A DNA stretch of 64,000 nt from positions 23,836 through 87,835 of IMG/VR virus record IMGVR_UViG_3300033273_000513. The stretch is one strand, 5' to 3'. Position 1 is the first letter of the stretch. Every line of letters starts with the position of its first letter. Positions 1-11,600 of the stretch are shown piece by piece. The translations under genes and the position numbers were made by a program. The notes beneath the pieces were generated by a model. That model did not search any database, was not told the DNA's origin, and saw nothing but the letters and a program-made list of their open reading frames with translations. Source of the DNA: a virus.

Positions 1-146
1 AGAGTATGAAGAAGTGGCGTTGGACACTTGTAGAAGAGTGGAGAAATGGCGTCACCAAAACAGAACAACATTCTGGACAACAACCAATGTTGCGGGATGC
101 GATGGAAGATGTTGCGAACACCGTGGAGTATATCCTGAATAAATAA
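1..146 (+). CDS. 3' end of a gene, or a complete 46-aa small protein
   Basis: An open frame read from base 3 runs to TAA at 144-146. If translation starts at the ATG at base 6 the product is 46 residues, beginning MKKWRWTLVEEWRNG and ending VEYILNK. It is charged and tryptophan-rich, with no recognised domain. Because the frame is open to the window edge, the true gene may begin upstream. The stop codon overlaps the late promoter of the next gene. Function unknown. Confidence 0.55.
   Translation, partial: SMKKWRWTLVEEWRNGVTKTEQHSGQQPMLRDAMEDVANTVEYILNK
138..145 (+). promoter_or_regulatory. T4-type late promoter (AATAAATA)
   Basis: AATAAATA matches the T4 late promoter core TATAAATA, recognised by a gp55-like sigma factor. 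It lies 27 bp from its first base to the ATG at 165 and overlaps the preceding stop codon. Confidence 0.75.
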
Positions 147-164
147 CTAAAAAAGTGTAGCATA

Positions 165-2117
165 ATGGCTCTTACAAAGGTCACTGGACAAGTTGTAAAT
201 ACTAGCACTGACCTGACAGTTGGTGTTCTGACTGCGACAACTGCCACATTCACTGGGAATGTTTCGGTTGGTGGAACTTTAACATATGAGGATGTAACCA
301 ACGTAGACTCTGTTGGTTTGATTACTGCAAGAAATGGTATTAGTGTTACTGGTAGTAATATAAGTGTTGAGTCAAGTGAAGATAGACTTCTTTATCTGAA
401 GTCAACAGATGCAAACGCATATCTTACTTTTGAGGACACTGATAGTTCAAGTGGTTTCGCTAATAGAATTGGAAGCGTAAGTGATGGACTTTACTTCAGT
501 ACAGGTGGAGGTGGAGAAAGAGCTCGTATAGATTCGAGTGGTCGGTTGCTCCTTGGCACCACGACTGAAGGAAACTCTGGTGCTGATGATTTAACGATTG
601 CTACCAGTGGTAATACTGGGATAACAATTAGGAGTGGAACTTCAGATTATGGAAACATATATTATTCTGATGCAACTTCTGGTACTGGTGAATATGCTGG
701 ATATGTAAGTTATCAGCACTCTACGAATTCTCTACAGTTTGCAACCGCATCAACAGAAAGAGCTCGTATAGATTCAAGTGGTAATTTTGGCCTTGGAACG
801 ACAAGTGCTGGTGCGTTGTTACATATAGAAAGTAACAGTGCAGACGCAGCAAAACTACGTCTTGGTTTTGATTCCACAAGATACTACGATATTTTTCGAA
901 AAAGCTCTGACGGAAGCGGCGACCTATATTTTTATGGCTCTCAGTCAGGTTATAATGGATTTGTATTTGATACCGTAGATGGCGAGAGGATGCGAATCGA
1001 CAGCTCGGGCCGGTTGTTGGTGGGGACGACTAGCGCAACTAAAAACGCTGACAGATTATCTGGCAATGCTCTTGCACTCGTTGATGTTGGCGCTAGTAAC
1101 TATCCAAGCGTAGTTGTTACTGGATATGCAAATGCGAACGCAGATGCGGCGCCAATTATTGAAATGCAAAAAAGTCGTGGCGCTAGCGATGGCAGCATGA
1201 CTGTCGTTGCAAACAATGATCGACTAGGCAGTTTCAATTTTTTAGGATCAGACGGTACAAATTTCATCCGCGCTGCTGAAATTAAGGGGCAAGTAGACGG
1301 CACGCCTGGTACAAACGACATGCCAGGGCGGTTGGTGTTTGCCACCTCAGCGGACGGTTCTGCCAGCCCGACCGAGCGGATGAGGATCAATTCAAATGGT
1401 TTTACAAAATTTACAAATACTGGCTCTTATGTGCAAGGTGGAGAATTTTCTTACCATGAGTTTTTGCATAATATTAATGGTCTTGGCCTTGTTTTAACGT
1501 GCACAAATGCAAGTTATACTTCTGACGTTCTTTATGTGCAAGCCTCAAGAACTGGATCTAGCGCATACAATTTAGCTACTTTTAGATCAAATCTTGGTGC
1601 TGATATTGAATTCAAATTACGCGGTGATGGTAATGCCTATGCAGACGGTTCTTGGAACGGCGGTGGTGCTGACTACGCTGAATTCTTTGAATGGTCTGAT
1701 GGCAACGCAAACGCAGAAGATCGCCGTGGTATCAGTGTTGTTTTAGACGGCGACAAGATCCGCGAGGCTGTTACTGGTGAAGAACCCATCGGCGTTATTT
1801 CTGGTAATCCCAGTGTTGTCGGTGACGCAGATATTGACCGTTGGAAGGGCAAATATCTCCGTGATGACTACGGCACCTACATTCAAGAGGACTACGAGGT
1901 TGAGGATGATGATGGAAACACTATCGTTCAACAACGCCGCAAACTCAATCCTGACCACAACCCTGACCTTGAATACATTCCCCGCGAAAATCGCCCAGAA
2001 TGGGATTGTGTTGGTCTAATGGGTAAAATTCGCATCCGTAAAGGTCAGATCACTGGTTCACGTTGGATCAAGATGCGGGATGTCAGCGACACTGTTGAAG
2101 AGTGGTTGGTCCGCTAG
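165..2117 (+). CDS. Tail fibre-like adhesin with C-terminal Peptidase_G2-type autoprocessing domain
   Basis: A 650-residue fibrous virion protein. The N-terminus carries the module VGGTLTYEDVTNVDSVGLIT (about residues 36-60), shared with two other fibre genes here. The middle has repeats of the form ERARIDSSGRLLLGTTTEG and ERMRIDSSGRLLVGTTS, typical of trimeric beta-rich fibres. From about residue 495, the motif ADYAEFFEWSDGN followed by GEEPIGVISGNPSVVGDA and WKGKYLRDDYG is characteristic of Peptidase_G2, an intramolecular chaperone that trimerises the fibre and cleaves itself off. The leader has no clear Shine-Dalgarno sequence. The distal half looks more GC-rich than the start, which suggests a mosaic gene. 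The receptor is unknown. Confidence 0.85.
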   Translation: MALTKVTGQVVNTSTDLTVGVLTATTATFTGNVSVGGTLTYEDVTNVDSVGLITARNGISVTGSNISVESSEDRLLYLKSTDANAYLTFEDTDSSSGFANRIGSVSDGLYFSTGGGGERARIDSSGRLLLGTTTEGNSGADDLTIATSGNTGITIRSGTSDYGNIYYSDATSGTGEYAGYVSYQHSTNSLQFATASTERARIDSSGNFGLGTTSAGALLHIESNSADAAKLRLGFDSTRYYDIFRKSSDGSGDLYFYGSQSGYNGFVFDTVDGERMRIDSSGRLLVGTTSATKNADRLSGNALALVDVGASNYPSVVVTGYANANADAAPIIEMQKSRGASDGSMTVVANNDRLGSFNFLGSDGTNFIRAAEIKGQVDGTPGTNDMPGRLVFATSADGSASPTERMRINSNGFTKFTNTGSYVQGGEFSYHEFLHNINGLGLVLTCTNASYTSDVLYVQASRTGSSAYNLATFRSNLGADIEFKLRGDGNAYADGSWNGGGADYAEFFEWSDGNANAEDRRGISVVLDGDKIREAVTGEEPIGVISGNPSVVGDADIDRWKGKYLRDDYGTYIQEDYEVEDDDGNTIVQQRRKLNPDHNPDLEYIPRENRPEWDCVGLMGKIRIRKGQITGSRWIKMRDVSDTVEEWLVR

Positions 2118-2120
2118 GTT

Positions 2121-2128
2121 GATAAATA
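2121..2128 (+). promoter_or_regulatory. T4-type late promoter (GATAAATA)
   Basis: GATAAATA sits 27 bp ahead of the ATG at 2148, the same spacing as at the genes starting at 165 and 5694. The leader (AACTAAAAAACTGTAGTAAG) is nearly the same as theirs. Confidence 0.75.
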
Positions 2129-2147
2129 ACTAAAAAACTGTAGTAAG

Positions 2148-5100
2148 ATGCCATACATTGGACAGCCACCCGTATCAGGTGACACTACGAAGAGTTTTAG
2201 ATTACTTGATAATCTAGCCTCTTTCACTTTAACATTCGATGCTACGAGTAGTAGTGTTGTTGACACAACAGCGAACACTCTGACGTTTGCAAATCATAGA
2301 TTCGTAACTGCACAGAGAGTTACTTATACTGATGGAGGTGGAACTGCAATCGGTGGATTGACCGATGGAACGGCATATTTCGTTATCAAGGTTGATCAGA
2401 ACACGATTCAACTCGCTTCGAGTGCATCGAACGCAAACAATAGTACAGCTATCAGTCTGTCTTCTGGTGCAGCAGGTGGATCGCACACACTGAATCTTGC
2501 ATTTGACGGCACAAACACTAAGTTCAAAGCCACCTACGGAAACGGAACCAAAGCAAAGATCAGTCGTGCTGGTCAACTTCTGATTTCTATCAATGGTGTT
2601 CTTCAACAAGCACAAGAATCTTCTACACCAACGTTAGGTTTTGGTCTGGATTCTGACTCTACGATTGTATTCAGTCAAGCTCCTGTATCGACTGATGTTC
2701 TGTTTGGTCAGATTCTTGCTGACACCATTACAAACTTTGACACACAAGATAACACTCTTGATGTCTTCACAGGTGACGGTAGCACCACAACATTCAATCT
2801 TTCCAAGAAACCTGCAAGTAATAACGATATTCTGGTCACTCTGGACGGTGTTGTTCAGTATCCAACCACAACTTCTACGTCTAATGCATACAGTGTCACT
2901 GAAAGTACACTGACATTTACTGCTGCACCTGCTGATGGTGTAGCTATTCAAGTTCGTCATATTGGTTTTGCTGGTGCAACATCGAGTGCTGTCACTGGAC
3001 TGTATGGTAGAACTGGTAATGTAACTCTGAGTAGTTCTGATGATGATATTACAGTCGGTAATGTCACCGCAGGTATCATCACCGCAACTTCTTATGGTTC
3101 TATCAGTGGTACGACTGCATCATTCAGTGGTAACGTATCTATTGGTGGCACATTAACTTACGAAGATGTAACTAATATTGATTCGGTAGGTCTGATTACG
3201 GCAAGAAATGGAATCAAGGTTGATGATTTAGGTGTTCAGGTAGGAACTGGTGCGACTGTAGATAGTGCTGCTGCCAATACTCTAACTTTCTTGACGAATG
3301 GTAGTGAAAGACTTCGTATTGACGGATCAGGCAACTTTGGAATTGCAGAAAGCAGCCCATCGACCCATTCAGCTGGAAGTGGGATACCAACTCTTGTCTT
3401 AAAAGGCAACAATGCAAGCTTTACAGATAGAAGTGGCGCTGTTGCTTTTGTCAGTCAAGACGACGGAAGTACCTCAAGAACGTGGATGTACCACGACACG
3501 GATTTTAACATTCAAAGCACTACAGCAACAAATATCAAGGTTCACACAAACAATACCGAGCGTCTACGCATTGACAGTTCAGGTCGATTGCTCCTGGGCA
3601 CGACGACTGAAGGTCACACTAATGCGGACAACTTTACGCTTTCAGATAGCGGCAGTTGCGGATTGTCGATAAGAAGTGGCACGAGTAATTTTGGTAGAAT
3701 TTATTTCTCAGATGGTACTAGCGGAGACGATGAGTATCGAGGAATTATTCAATACGACCACAGCAATAATCGAATGCAGTTTGCGGCTAATGCCTCAACT
3801 ACAATGACTATTGACAGCTCAGGCCGTATAGGAATGGGCAACGACTCTCCTGGAAGTTACAGTGCCGTTGCTGATGATCTAGTTGTTGGTAATCATAGTG
3901 GTGCTCACGGAATTACTATTGCCGCTGAAAATAACAATACAGCATATTTGAGATTTGCTGACGGAACTGCTAACTCCGGCCAACAAGCAAATGGACAAAT
4001 TGCATATAGTCATGCAGATCTCTCGATGAGATTTAATGTCGATGCATCAGAACGGATGCGTATCGACAGCTCGGGCAATCTTGGCATTGGCGAATCGTCT
4101 CCAGACACAACTCTGCATATTGATAGTGGAAGCACACCAACCACACTCAAAATTTCTTCAAACACTGAATCTTCTATTGATTTTGAAGATAAGGGGGGCA
4201 GCGCAAATCGATACAAGATTGGCACAAACATAAGCAGCAATGACGGTCAGTTTGAGTTAAAAGATATGACCGCAAATGCTGAGCGGCTGCGTATCGACAG
4301 CTCTGGGAATGTTGGACTCGGAAGAAATAGTGCCTCTAGTCGGTTACATATAGCAACATCAGTTGCAAACGCTTCTTCACCAGTTGGGATGCAGATTGGC
4401 AATGATGGAAGCGGATCAGGAACAGGAGCCAGTATTAGTCTTGGTGCTGGCAACGCAGCAGCAAGCACTGCCGGGAATATAGCCGGGTTTTACGATGGCA
4501 CAGGAACGGCACTATCTTTTAACACTTCTAGTAGCTACGGGGTTAGTGTGTATTCCGAGCGGATGCGCATCGACAGCTCTGGCCGGTTGTTGGTTGGTCA
4601 TACTTCTGCCCGCACGAACTTTATTACAACAACGCTTCAATCACAAATTGCAGTTGAAGGCGGTTATACGCCGTATATTTCAGCAACCAAAAGTACAAAC
4701 GATCCGTATGAACCATACTTTCTTTTAGCTAAAACAAGAGGTTCGGTTGGCGGTAACACTATTGTCCAAAACAATGACGGTTTGGGCACTATCATGTTCC
4801 ACGGAGCTGACGGTTCAACCCTACGACAAGGTGCATATATTGCAGCGTATGTAGACGGCACCCCTGGCGCTGACGACATGCCGGGACGCTTAGTGTTCGC
4901 CACTACTGCCGACGGTTCGGGCGCTGCGACCGAGCGGATGCGCATTCAGAATGATGGTTTATGCAGAGCTTATTCAAACGGCGATGGCTTTATTGCGGCA
5001 TCAAATCAATCAGCTGGTACAGCATTTGCGACACTCGTTGGGCGTCATAGCGCAACATCCACAACAACTGGTACCAACAGCTTTCTTGTTTATACCAATG

Positions 5101-5456
5101 GCAACGTCGTAAATACCAACAACTCTTATGGCGCTATTTCCGACGCTAAGTTAAAAGAAAACATTGTTGATGCCACTTCTCAGTGGGATGACTTAAAGGC
5201 ATTTCGGATTCGTAAATACAATTTTATTGATGGAGAAACCCACACACAGCTTGGCGTTATTGCACAAGAGATTGAGACCGTATCGCCTGGTCTTGTCTAT
5301 GAGACGACTGACCGTGACAACGAGGGCAATGACCTTGGAACAGTTACCAAGAGCGTCAATTACTCCGTGCTTTATATGAAGGCTGTTAAAGCACTTCAGG
5401 AAGCACAAACTAGGATTGAATCACTTGAAGCAAGATTGGATGCGGGTGGTCTTTGA
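2148..5456 (+). CDS. Tail fibre-like adhesin with C-terminal Peptidase_S74 intramolecular chaperone
   Basis: A 1102-residue fibre protein. The N-terminus MPYIGQPPVSGDTTKSF is a virion-attachment type start also seen in the 225-aa protein at 16166. The VGGTLTYEDVTN module lies near residue 330, followed by several RIDSSGRLLLGTTTEG-type repeats and a DGTPGADDMPGRLVFATTADG module also present in the first fibre gene. The C-terminus SDAKLKENIVDATSQWDDL then LGVIAQEIE is a Peptidase_S74 domain. Serine 998 and lysine 1003 occupy the positions of the Ser/Lys dyad that cuts the chaperone off after trimer folding. It probably forms a trimeric host-recognition fibre. Confidence 0.87.
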   Translation: MPYIGQPPVSGDTTKSFRLLDNLASFTLTFDATSSSVVDTTANTLTFANHRFVTAQRVTYTDGGGTAIGGLTDGTAYFVIKVDQNTIQLASSASNANNSTAISLSSGAAGGSHTLNLAFDGTNTKFKATYGNGTKAKISRAGQLLISINGVLQQAQESSTPTLGFGLDSDSTIVFSQAPVSTDVLFGQILADTITNFDTQDNTLDVFTGDGSTTTFNLSKKPASNNDILVTLDGVVQYPTTTSTSNAYSVTESTLTFTAAPADGVAIQVRHIGFAGATSSAVTGLYGRTGNVTLSSSDDDITVGNVTAGIITATSYGSISGTTASFSGNVSIGGTLTYEDVTNIDSVGLITARNGIKVDDLGVQVGTGATVDSAAANTLTFLTNGSERLRIDGSGNFGIAESSPSTHSAGSGIPTLVLKGNNASFTDRSGAVAFVSQDDGSTSRTWMYHDTDFNIQSTTATNIKVHTNNTERLRIDSSGRLLLGTTTEGHTNADNFTLSDSGSCGLSIRSGTSNFGRIYFSDGTSGDDEYRGIIQYDHSNNRMQFAANASTTMTIDSSGRIGMGNDSPGSYSAVADDLVVGNHSGAHGITIAAENNNTAYLRFADGTANSGQQANGQIAYSHADLSMRFNVDASERMRIDSSGNLGIGESSPDTTLHIDSGSTPTTLKISSNTESSIDFEDKGGSANRYKIGTNISSNDGQFELKDMTANAERLRIDSSGNVGLGRNSASSRLHIATSVANASSPVGMQIGNDGSGSGTGASISLGAGNAAASTAGNIAGFYDGTGTALSFNTSSSYGVSVYSERMRIDSSGRLLVGHTSARTNFITTTLQSQIAVEGGYTPYISATKSTNDPYEPYFLLAKTRGSVGGNTIVQNNDGLGTIMFHGADGSTLRQGAYIAAYVDGTPGADDMPGRLVFATTADGSGAATERMRIQNDGLCRAYSNGDGFIAASNQSAGTAFATLVGRHSATSTTTGTNSFLVYTNGNVVNTNNSYGAISDAKLKENIVDATSQWDDLKAFRIRKYNFIDGETHTQLGVIAQEIETVSPGLVYETTDRDNEGNDLGTVTKSVNYSVLYMKAVKALQEAQTRIESLEARLDAGGL

Positions 5457-5462
5457 TAAATA
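5455..5462 (+). promoter_or_regulatory. T4-type late promoter (GATAAATA)
   Basis: GATAAATA overlaps the stop codon of the upstream fibre gene and lies 22 bp ahead of the ATG at 5477. The leader is short (AACTAAAAACCAGAC) with no Shine-Dalgarno. Confidence 0.7.
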
Positions 5463-5476
5463 ACTAAAAACCAGAC

Positions 5477-5671
5477 ATGGCTAACTATCATATCAAGAAG
5501 TCATCTGTTCTCTTAGTAGGCACAGATGTATATTATGTTGGGGGTAATAGATGGTCTGACGATTTTGCAGACAGAAAAATCTTTACCAGTGAAACCACCG
5601 CACAAAACACCATCTCTAACACGGATGGAACAAACGGAGGATTCTCTGGCGCAAGTGTAGTTAGCGAATAA
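5477..5671 (+). CDS. Small conserved cyanophage protein, possible virion component
   Basis: A 64-residue protein starting MANYHIKKSSVLLVG and ending GASVVSE. It has an own late promoter and lies between two very large fibre genes, so it is probably made late and may be a fibre or baseplate accessory. I recognise the general look of a small cyanophage structural-region protein but no named domain. Function unknown. Confidence 0.75.
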   Translation: MANYHIKKSSVLLVGTDVYYVGGNRWSDDFADRKIFTSETTAQNTISNTDGTNGGFSGASVVSE

Positions 5672-5674
5672 ATA
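5667..5674 (+). promoter_or_regulatory. T4-type late promoter (AATAAATA)
   Basis: AATAAATA overlaps the stop of the 64-aa gene and lies 27 bp ahead of the ATG at 5694. The end of the leader, AAAAAAGTGTAGCATA, is identical to that of the gene at 165. Confidence 0.75.
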
Positions 5675-5693
5675 ATCAAAAAAGTGTAGCATA

Positions 5694-8600
5694 ATGCCTC
5701 TCTCAAGACTAGAGAACTTTCTCAAGAATATTCAGGGCAATGTTATCTACGTTGATCCAAACGAATTGGATGCAACTGACAGCATTGAGAACCAGGGCAA
5801 TTCTCAGACCAGACCATTTAAGACGATCCAGAGAGCTCTTATTGAGGCTGCTAGATTTTCTTATGTTGCTGGACAGAGAAACGATAAGTTTGATCAAACG
5901 ACGATCATTCTTGCTGCTGGTACGCACGTAGTTGATAATAGACCTGGATATATCCCGTATGATTCAAGTAATCAGGCAAAATATTACACGAGATTTGGTC
6001 AAGCAAACCAGACTCTGAGTCCTTTTGGTCTTGGTAGTAATTTCGATCTGACATCACCAGACAACGAACTCTATAAACTTAATAGTGTTCGTGGTGGTGT
6101 TATCATCCCTAGAGGCACGTCTATCGTAGGCAAAGACCTACGTAAGACAAAGATTCGTCCAAAATATGTTCCAGATCCAGAAAATAATGCAATTGAAACG
6201 TCTGCAATCTTCAGACTGACAGGTGCATGTTATATTTCTCAGTTCACTATCTTTGATGGTGATCCATCTGGTAACGTTTATAAAGATTATACAAGTAACT
6301 TATATACTCCAAACTTCTCTCACCACAGACTGACCTGTTTTGAGTATGTTGATGGTGCGAATGCTGTTACGATTAATGACAGTTTCCTGAACATCAGTTC
6401 GACATCAACTGACCTTGATATGTATTATCAAAAGGTCGGTGATGTTTATGATGTTGGTACTGGTAGACCGATTGAACCAGATTTCCCATCAGGTTCTCTG
6501 GATTTCCAGACAAGAGTCGAAGAATATCGTATTGTTGGTTCCAAAGGTCAACAGGTCGGTATCTCCTCTATTAAAGCTGGAACGGGTGCAGTATCCTCAA
6601 CCACAATTACGGTTGATCTGGACGGTTCTCTGACTGATCTGTCTATCGATACACCAGTTCGTATCTCTGGTGTTGGAACTGCTGGATATAATGGTATTCA
6701 CGTTGTATCTGAAGTTGTATCTTCAACTCAGTTTAAGTACGTTGTACCATCTGCACCAAACAATCCTCTGCCTACACTGACGAGTGCAGACGTAAACATC
6801 GAGATTGATACAATCAACTCTGCGTCTCCTTATCTCTTCAACCTGTCGAAGAGATCTGTCTTTGGTATGAATGGTATTCACCTGGATGGTTCTAAGGTCA
6901 CTGGATTCAAGAGTGGTCTGTTAGCACAATTCACAGGTAACGCACTTCAGAAAGACGACAAAGCTTTTGTTCGTTATAACACAACCTCTGGACAATACGA
7001 GGACTACACTGCTGTAGATAACCTGCACCTGGATCCTGAGGCGATCTATCGTCCAGAATATAAGTCTTCGCACGTCAAAGTGTCGAATGACTCTATTATG
7101 CAGGCGGTGTCTGTCTTTGCAATCGGACACAACAACCAGTATGTTGCTGAAAGTGGTGGTGAACTGTCACTCGCCAACTGTAATGCAAACTTCGGTGAAA
7201 ATGCCCTGATGTCTGAGGGCTTCAAGAAGACTGCATTCGGTCCTGATAATGCCGCATACATCACTCACATCATTCCACCAAAAGAGATCACTGATGATGA
7301 GACTAACGTTGATTATCTGTCGATTGATGTAGATAAGACAATTGATGTCGGAACAAATACGAGACTTTACTTCGAAGGATATACTAATCAGGATGCACCA
7401 CCTCCACACATTCTGGATGGTTTCCGTGTTGGTTCTAATTTCAATGATAGACTGAGAGTACAACTGAACATCAATGGAAACGAAGGTGACTTTGTTTCTA
7501 AGATTGTAATGCCAACTGCAACTGGTATCACGACTGATACTGGTGCAAAATCTTATGTTGTTGGTAATGCAGTCGGTGTTAGCAGCATTAGTTCGAATCT
7601 TCTGACTCTGAAGTCCAATCATAAACTGATTGATGGTGAGTCGATTCGTATCACTGCGGACAATGGTTTCTTACCTGATGGTCTGGAAGAGAATCAAATT
7701 TATTATGCAATCGTCAGTAGTCTTGATGCTAACACAATCAAGGTTGCAAGAACTCTGAATGATGCTCTGGACGGAACAGCTCTGACCATCAACAACACTG
7801 GTGGAGAACTGAGTGTTGTCAGTAGAGTTTCTGATAAGAAGTCTGGTGATATTGGTCACCCAGTTCAGTTTGATACTACCAATAAGAATTGGTATATCAA
7901 TGTCTCTAATATCACTGTTGATAACGAAATCTATCCAACTCTTGTTGGTGTTGGAACAACAGCTTTAGGACCAAATACACCTAAGACATACTTCACAAGA
8001 AAAGGTAACTCCAGAAATCTTGATGATTCAATCTATCGTGTAAGATATGTCATCCCTGCAGGTATCACGACTGCAAGACCTCCCATTGAAGGTTATGTTC
8101 TGCAAGAAACCAGTGATACAACTGGTGCAAATGACAGTGAAATCACCACAACATCTCTGACTAATATTGATGACCAAAGAAACTTCCACTTCCTGAGCGA
8201 AGCTTCCTGGAGCAGCAATGTTGCGACAATAATGTCTGAAGAACCACACCATCTGACTGTTGGTTCTGTTGTAAATGTAAACAAGATTACATCATCCAAC
8301 AACACAACTGGTGTTGGTAATTCTGGTTTCAACGGCCGTTTTGCTGTTACAGGTATTACGAGTGATAGAGGTTTCCAATATGCACTGACCAGTAATCCTG
8401 GAACTTCAACACTGAGTAATCAAACTCGTACTGTTGATGACCTGCCAAACTTTGAGAAGAATGAATATTCCAAGTCCTTCTACATCTATAATGTAGAGGA
8501 AGTTAAAGAACACATCACGGGTGAACAGGATGGTGTTTATCACCTGACTTGTCTGCACTATGATGCATCTCCAACAGTAACACCATTTACTGGATTCAAG

Positions 8601-11600
8601 TTCTCTCAACCAGTCAAGGATCTGTATCCTCAGGTTGATAGAGATAACCCAGTATCTGACCCAATTGCTGCACTCAGCCATGCTGAATCTAAACCAATTG
8701 GTAAGGTTGTATCGAGTGATGTCAGAGACAGTATCACCAAAGACTTTGCGAATAAGTTCCTGTTAGAGAACGGTGTCAGTGTTGGTATCACTAGTATTGT
8801 ATCTGATAATGGTGCTGGACTTGCACACACTGCATACCTGACTGTTGAACACCAACTGAATTCGATTGTATCTGTTGGTATTGCATCTTCTGGTATCGGT
8901 TATGGATCTGGTTCTGCAACCACCTTATATGGTGCAAAACTGATTGGTGTTGGTATTGGTAGCACTTCAGGTGGTGGAGCACTTGCTAACATCACTGTTG
9001 ACGCAGTTGGTGGTATCACTGGAGTCACGATCATCAACGGTGGTGGTGCATATGGTATCGGTAATTCCCTGGAAGTTGTTGGTGTCACCACAGCTGCAGG
9101 ACACATTGTTGGTATGGTAACAGTCACTAATGTCTATAATGGCATTGGTGAAGTCATTCAGATTGCAGGTATTCGTTCGGACACAAACAGCAAACTGAAT
9201 GATACATTTAGAGTCACTGCAACACCTGATGCAAGAAGTGTTTCGTTTGCATCGACTGATGTTATTGACTTTGGTAGAAGTCTTGGTGGTGGTAGCAATA
9301 ACATTGTAGTTGGTTCTGCAATGTCCAATGCTACAATGTCGTTCATTGGGCCTTCGATTGGTGTCACTGCTATCAGTTATGATGTTACGACAGGTATTGC
9401 AACGGTTGGAACAGGTAACACCGCACACGGATTCCTCACTGGTTCTAAGATCAAACTGATTGGAGCTGGACAGACAACTTATAAGGGTACATTTACAGTT
9501 CAAGAGAATGTTGGACTGTCTACCTTTACAGTCAATCTGGGTGTATCAACAGTCACTGCTCCAACTCTGAGTGGTGAAGTCTTTGCATTACCTGGTGGTT
9601 ATTCATCTAACGATGGTGCAATCACCGAGGATGATGAGAAAGTTGGTAGCAGAATGAACAGCATGTATGCTGGCATCACTACCACAATGTCTGCTGGTAT
9701 TACATCTACATCCTCTTCGATCAGCATCACCAATGCAACTGCAAGTGGTCTGAACATCGGTGATTACATCATGGTCGGAAACGAGATGATGAGAATCAAG
9801 AATACATCCATCAACTCTGTATTCAGAGGTGTATTTGGTACAGAATCTATCAACCATCCATCTGGAACTGTTATTAAGAAAGTTCGTGTTGTTCCTGTTG
9901 AACTGAGAAGAGGTTCTCTGATTCGTGCTGCAAACCAGACATTTGAGTATGTTGGTTTCGGTCAAGGTAACTATTCAGTCTCTCTGCCAGAGAAACAAAC
10001 CAAGGTTCTGTCCACTGAAGATAGAAAGCTTGGACAGACTCAGAGGAGAAATGGTGGTCAGAACTACTACACTGGTCTGAATGATGTGGGTGAATACTTC
10101 GTTGGTAATAAAGTTATCAAGGGCACCACTGGTGAGGAAGAAGTCTTTGACGCACCAATTCCTACAGTCACTGGTGAAACCGCCGTTGATACAACTTATA
10201 TAGATAGTCTGAAAGTATCTGGTGGTACAGATGGTGATGCACTGTCTAAGTTTGATGGACCCACACTGTTCACCAATAAAGTTACATCAACATCTGAAGA
10301 GGGTATCGAAGCTAATTCGATTCAGTTACAGGGTGATGCTAAGTCTGCAAGAAAGATCACCGTTGGTATTTCCACTCCTGTCGTTGGTGGTTCTGCTGGT
10401 GACATTACATTTAGTGCCAAACCATCTCAAGGTGGTTATGCTGGTTGGGTTTACACATCCGATAATGTATGGAGAAGATTCGGTCTCGTATCTAATGATG
10501 TAAACTCTAATAACTATAGTGTTGATAAACTGGGTATTGGCACCACGAGTGCAAATACTGTCCTGGATGTTCTGGGTGATGTCAATGTATCTGGAACTCT
10601 GACTGCAACAACCTTCGGTAATATCAACACTGGTATCATCACCGCCACGAGTTTCGTTGGTGATGGTTCTCAAATCACTGGTGTAATTGGTATTGGTTCT
10701 GGATTCGTCATTCAGAACAATGGAACCACGTTGGGTATGGCTGCAACAGTCAACTTCAACTCCAATCTGACTGCTGAATACAGCACGGGTATTGCAACAA
10801 TCTCCAGTCCTGATACAAACTACTGGAGTAATACTAACGCAGGTATCAACACTACTGCGAGTGTTGGCATCGGCACCACCAATCCAACCACAGCTCTGAC
10901 AGTATCTGGTATTGTTTCTGCCACCACATTTGCAGGTAACATCACTGGTACTGGTGCTACGTTCACTACATCCACGATCACAACTGCAACGGTTGGTTCT
11001 GCTGTTACAATCACAGAATCTGGTATCAACGCTGCAGCTGGTGTTGTTACTGCTACGAGTTTCGTTGGTGATCTCACTGGTAATGCAGATACTGCAACCA
11101 CTGCAACCACCGCTGGTTATGCAAGCACAGCTGGTATCGCAACTGTTGCACAAGGATTGACAGGAACTCCTGCAATCGCAGTTGGTATTCTTACATCCAC
11201 CGAAGCTAGAATTGGTAGTGCAGTTACGATTAGTGAGTCTGGTATCAGTATTCACTCTGGTATTGTCACTGCTACAAGTTTCGTTGGTGATGGTTCTGCT
11301 CTGACTGGAATTGGTAACACTGCTGATGTCAGAACCAGCACATTGACTGTTATCGGTGTATCGACTATCGGTGCAGGTGCTACATTTACGATCGGTGCAG
11401 GTGCTGGAAACGGTATTGAATTCCTCAATGGTAGTAGTTCTAAGATCAGACTTTCGACTGATGACGGAGCTACATCACCAAGACTGTTCCTGGGTGCAGT
11501 ATCATCGAACACTGGTGCAAAACTTCAGGTAAATGCAAGTACTGGTGCTCTGAACATTGATGCTGATAACAACATCAACATCAGAACTGCAACAAACGAA

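Noticed and set aside
10326-11255. 309-residue open frame on the minus strand
   Set aside because: It lies wholly inside the 2216-aa fibre gene, is very rich in Cys, Ser and Thr as expected from antisense of Thr/Ala/Gly repeats, and has no promoter or ribosome site. It is a shadow frame.
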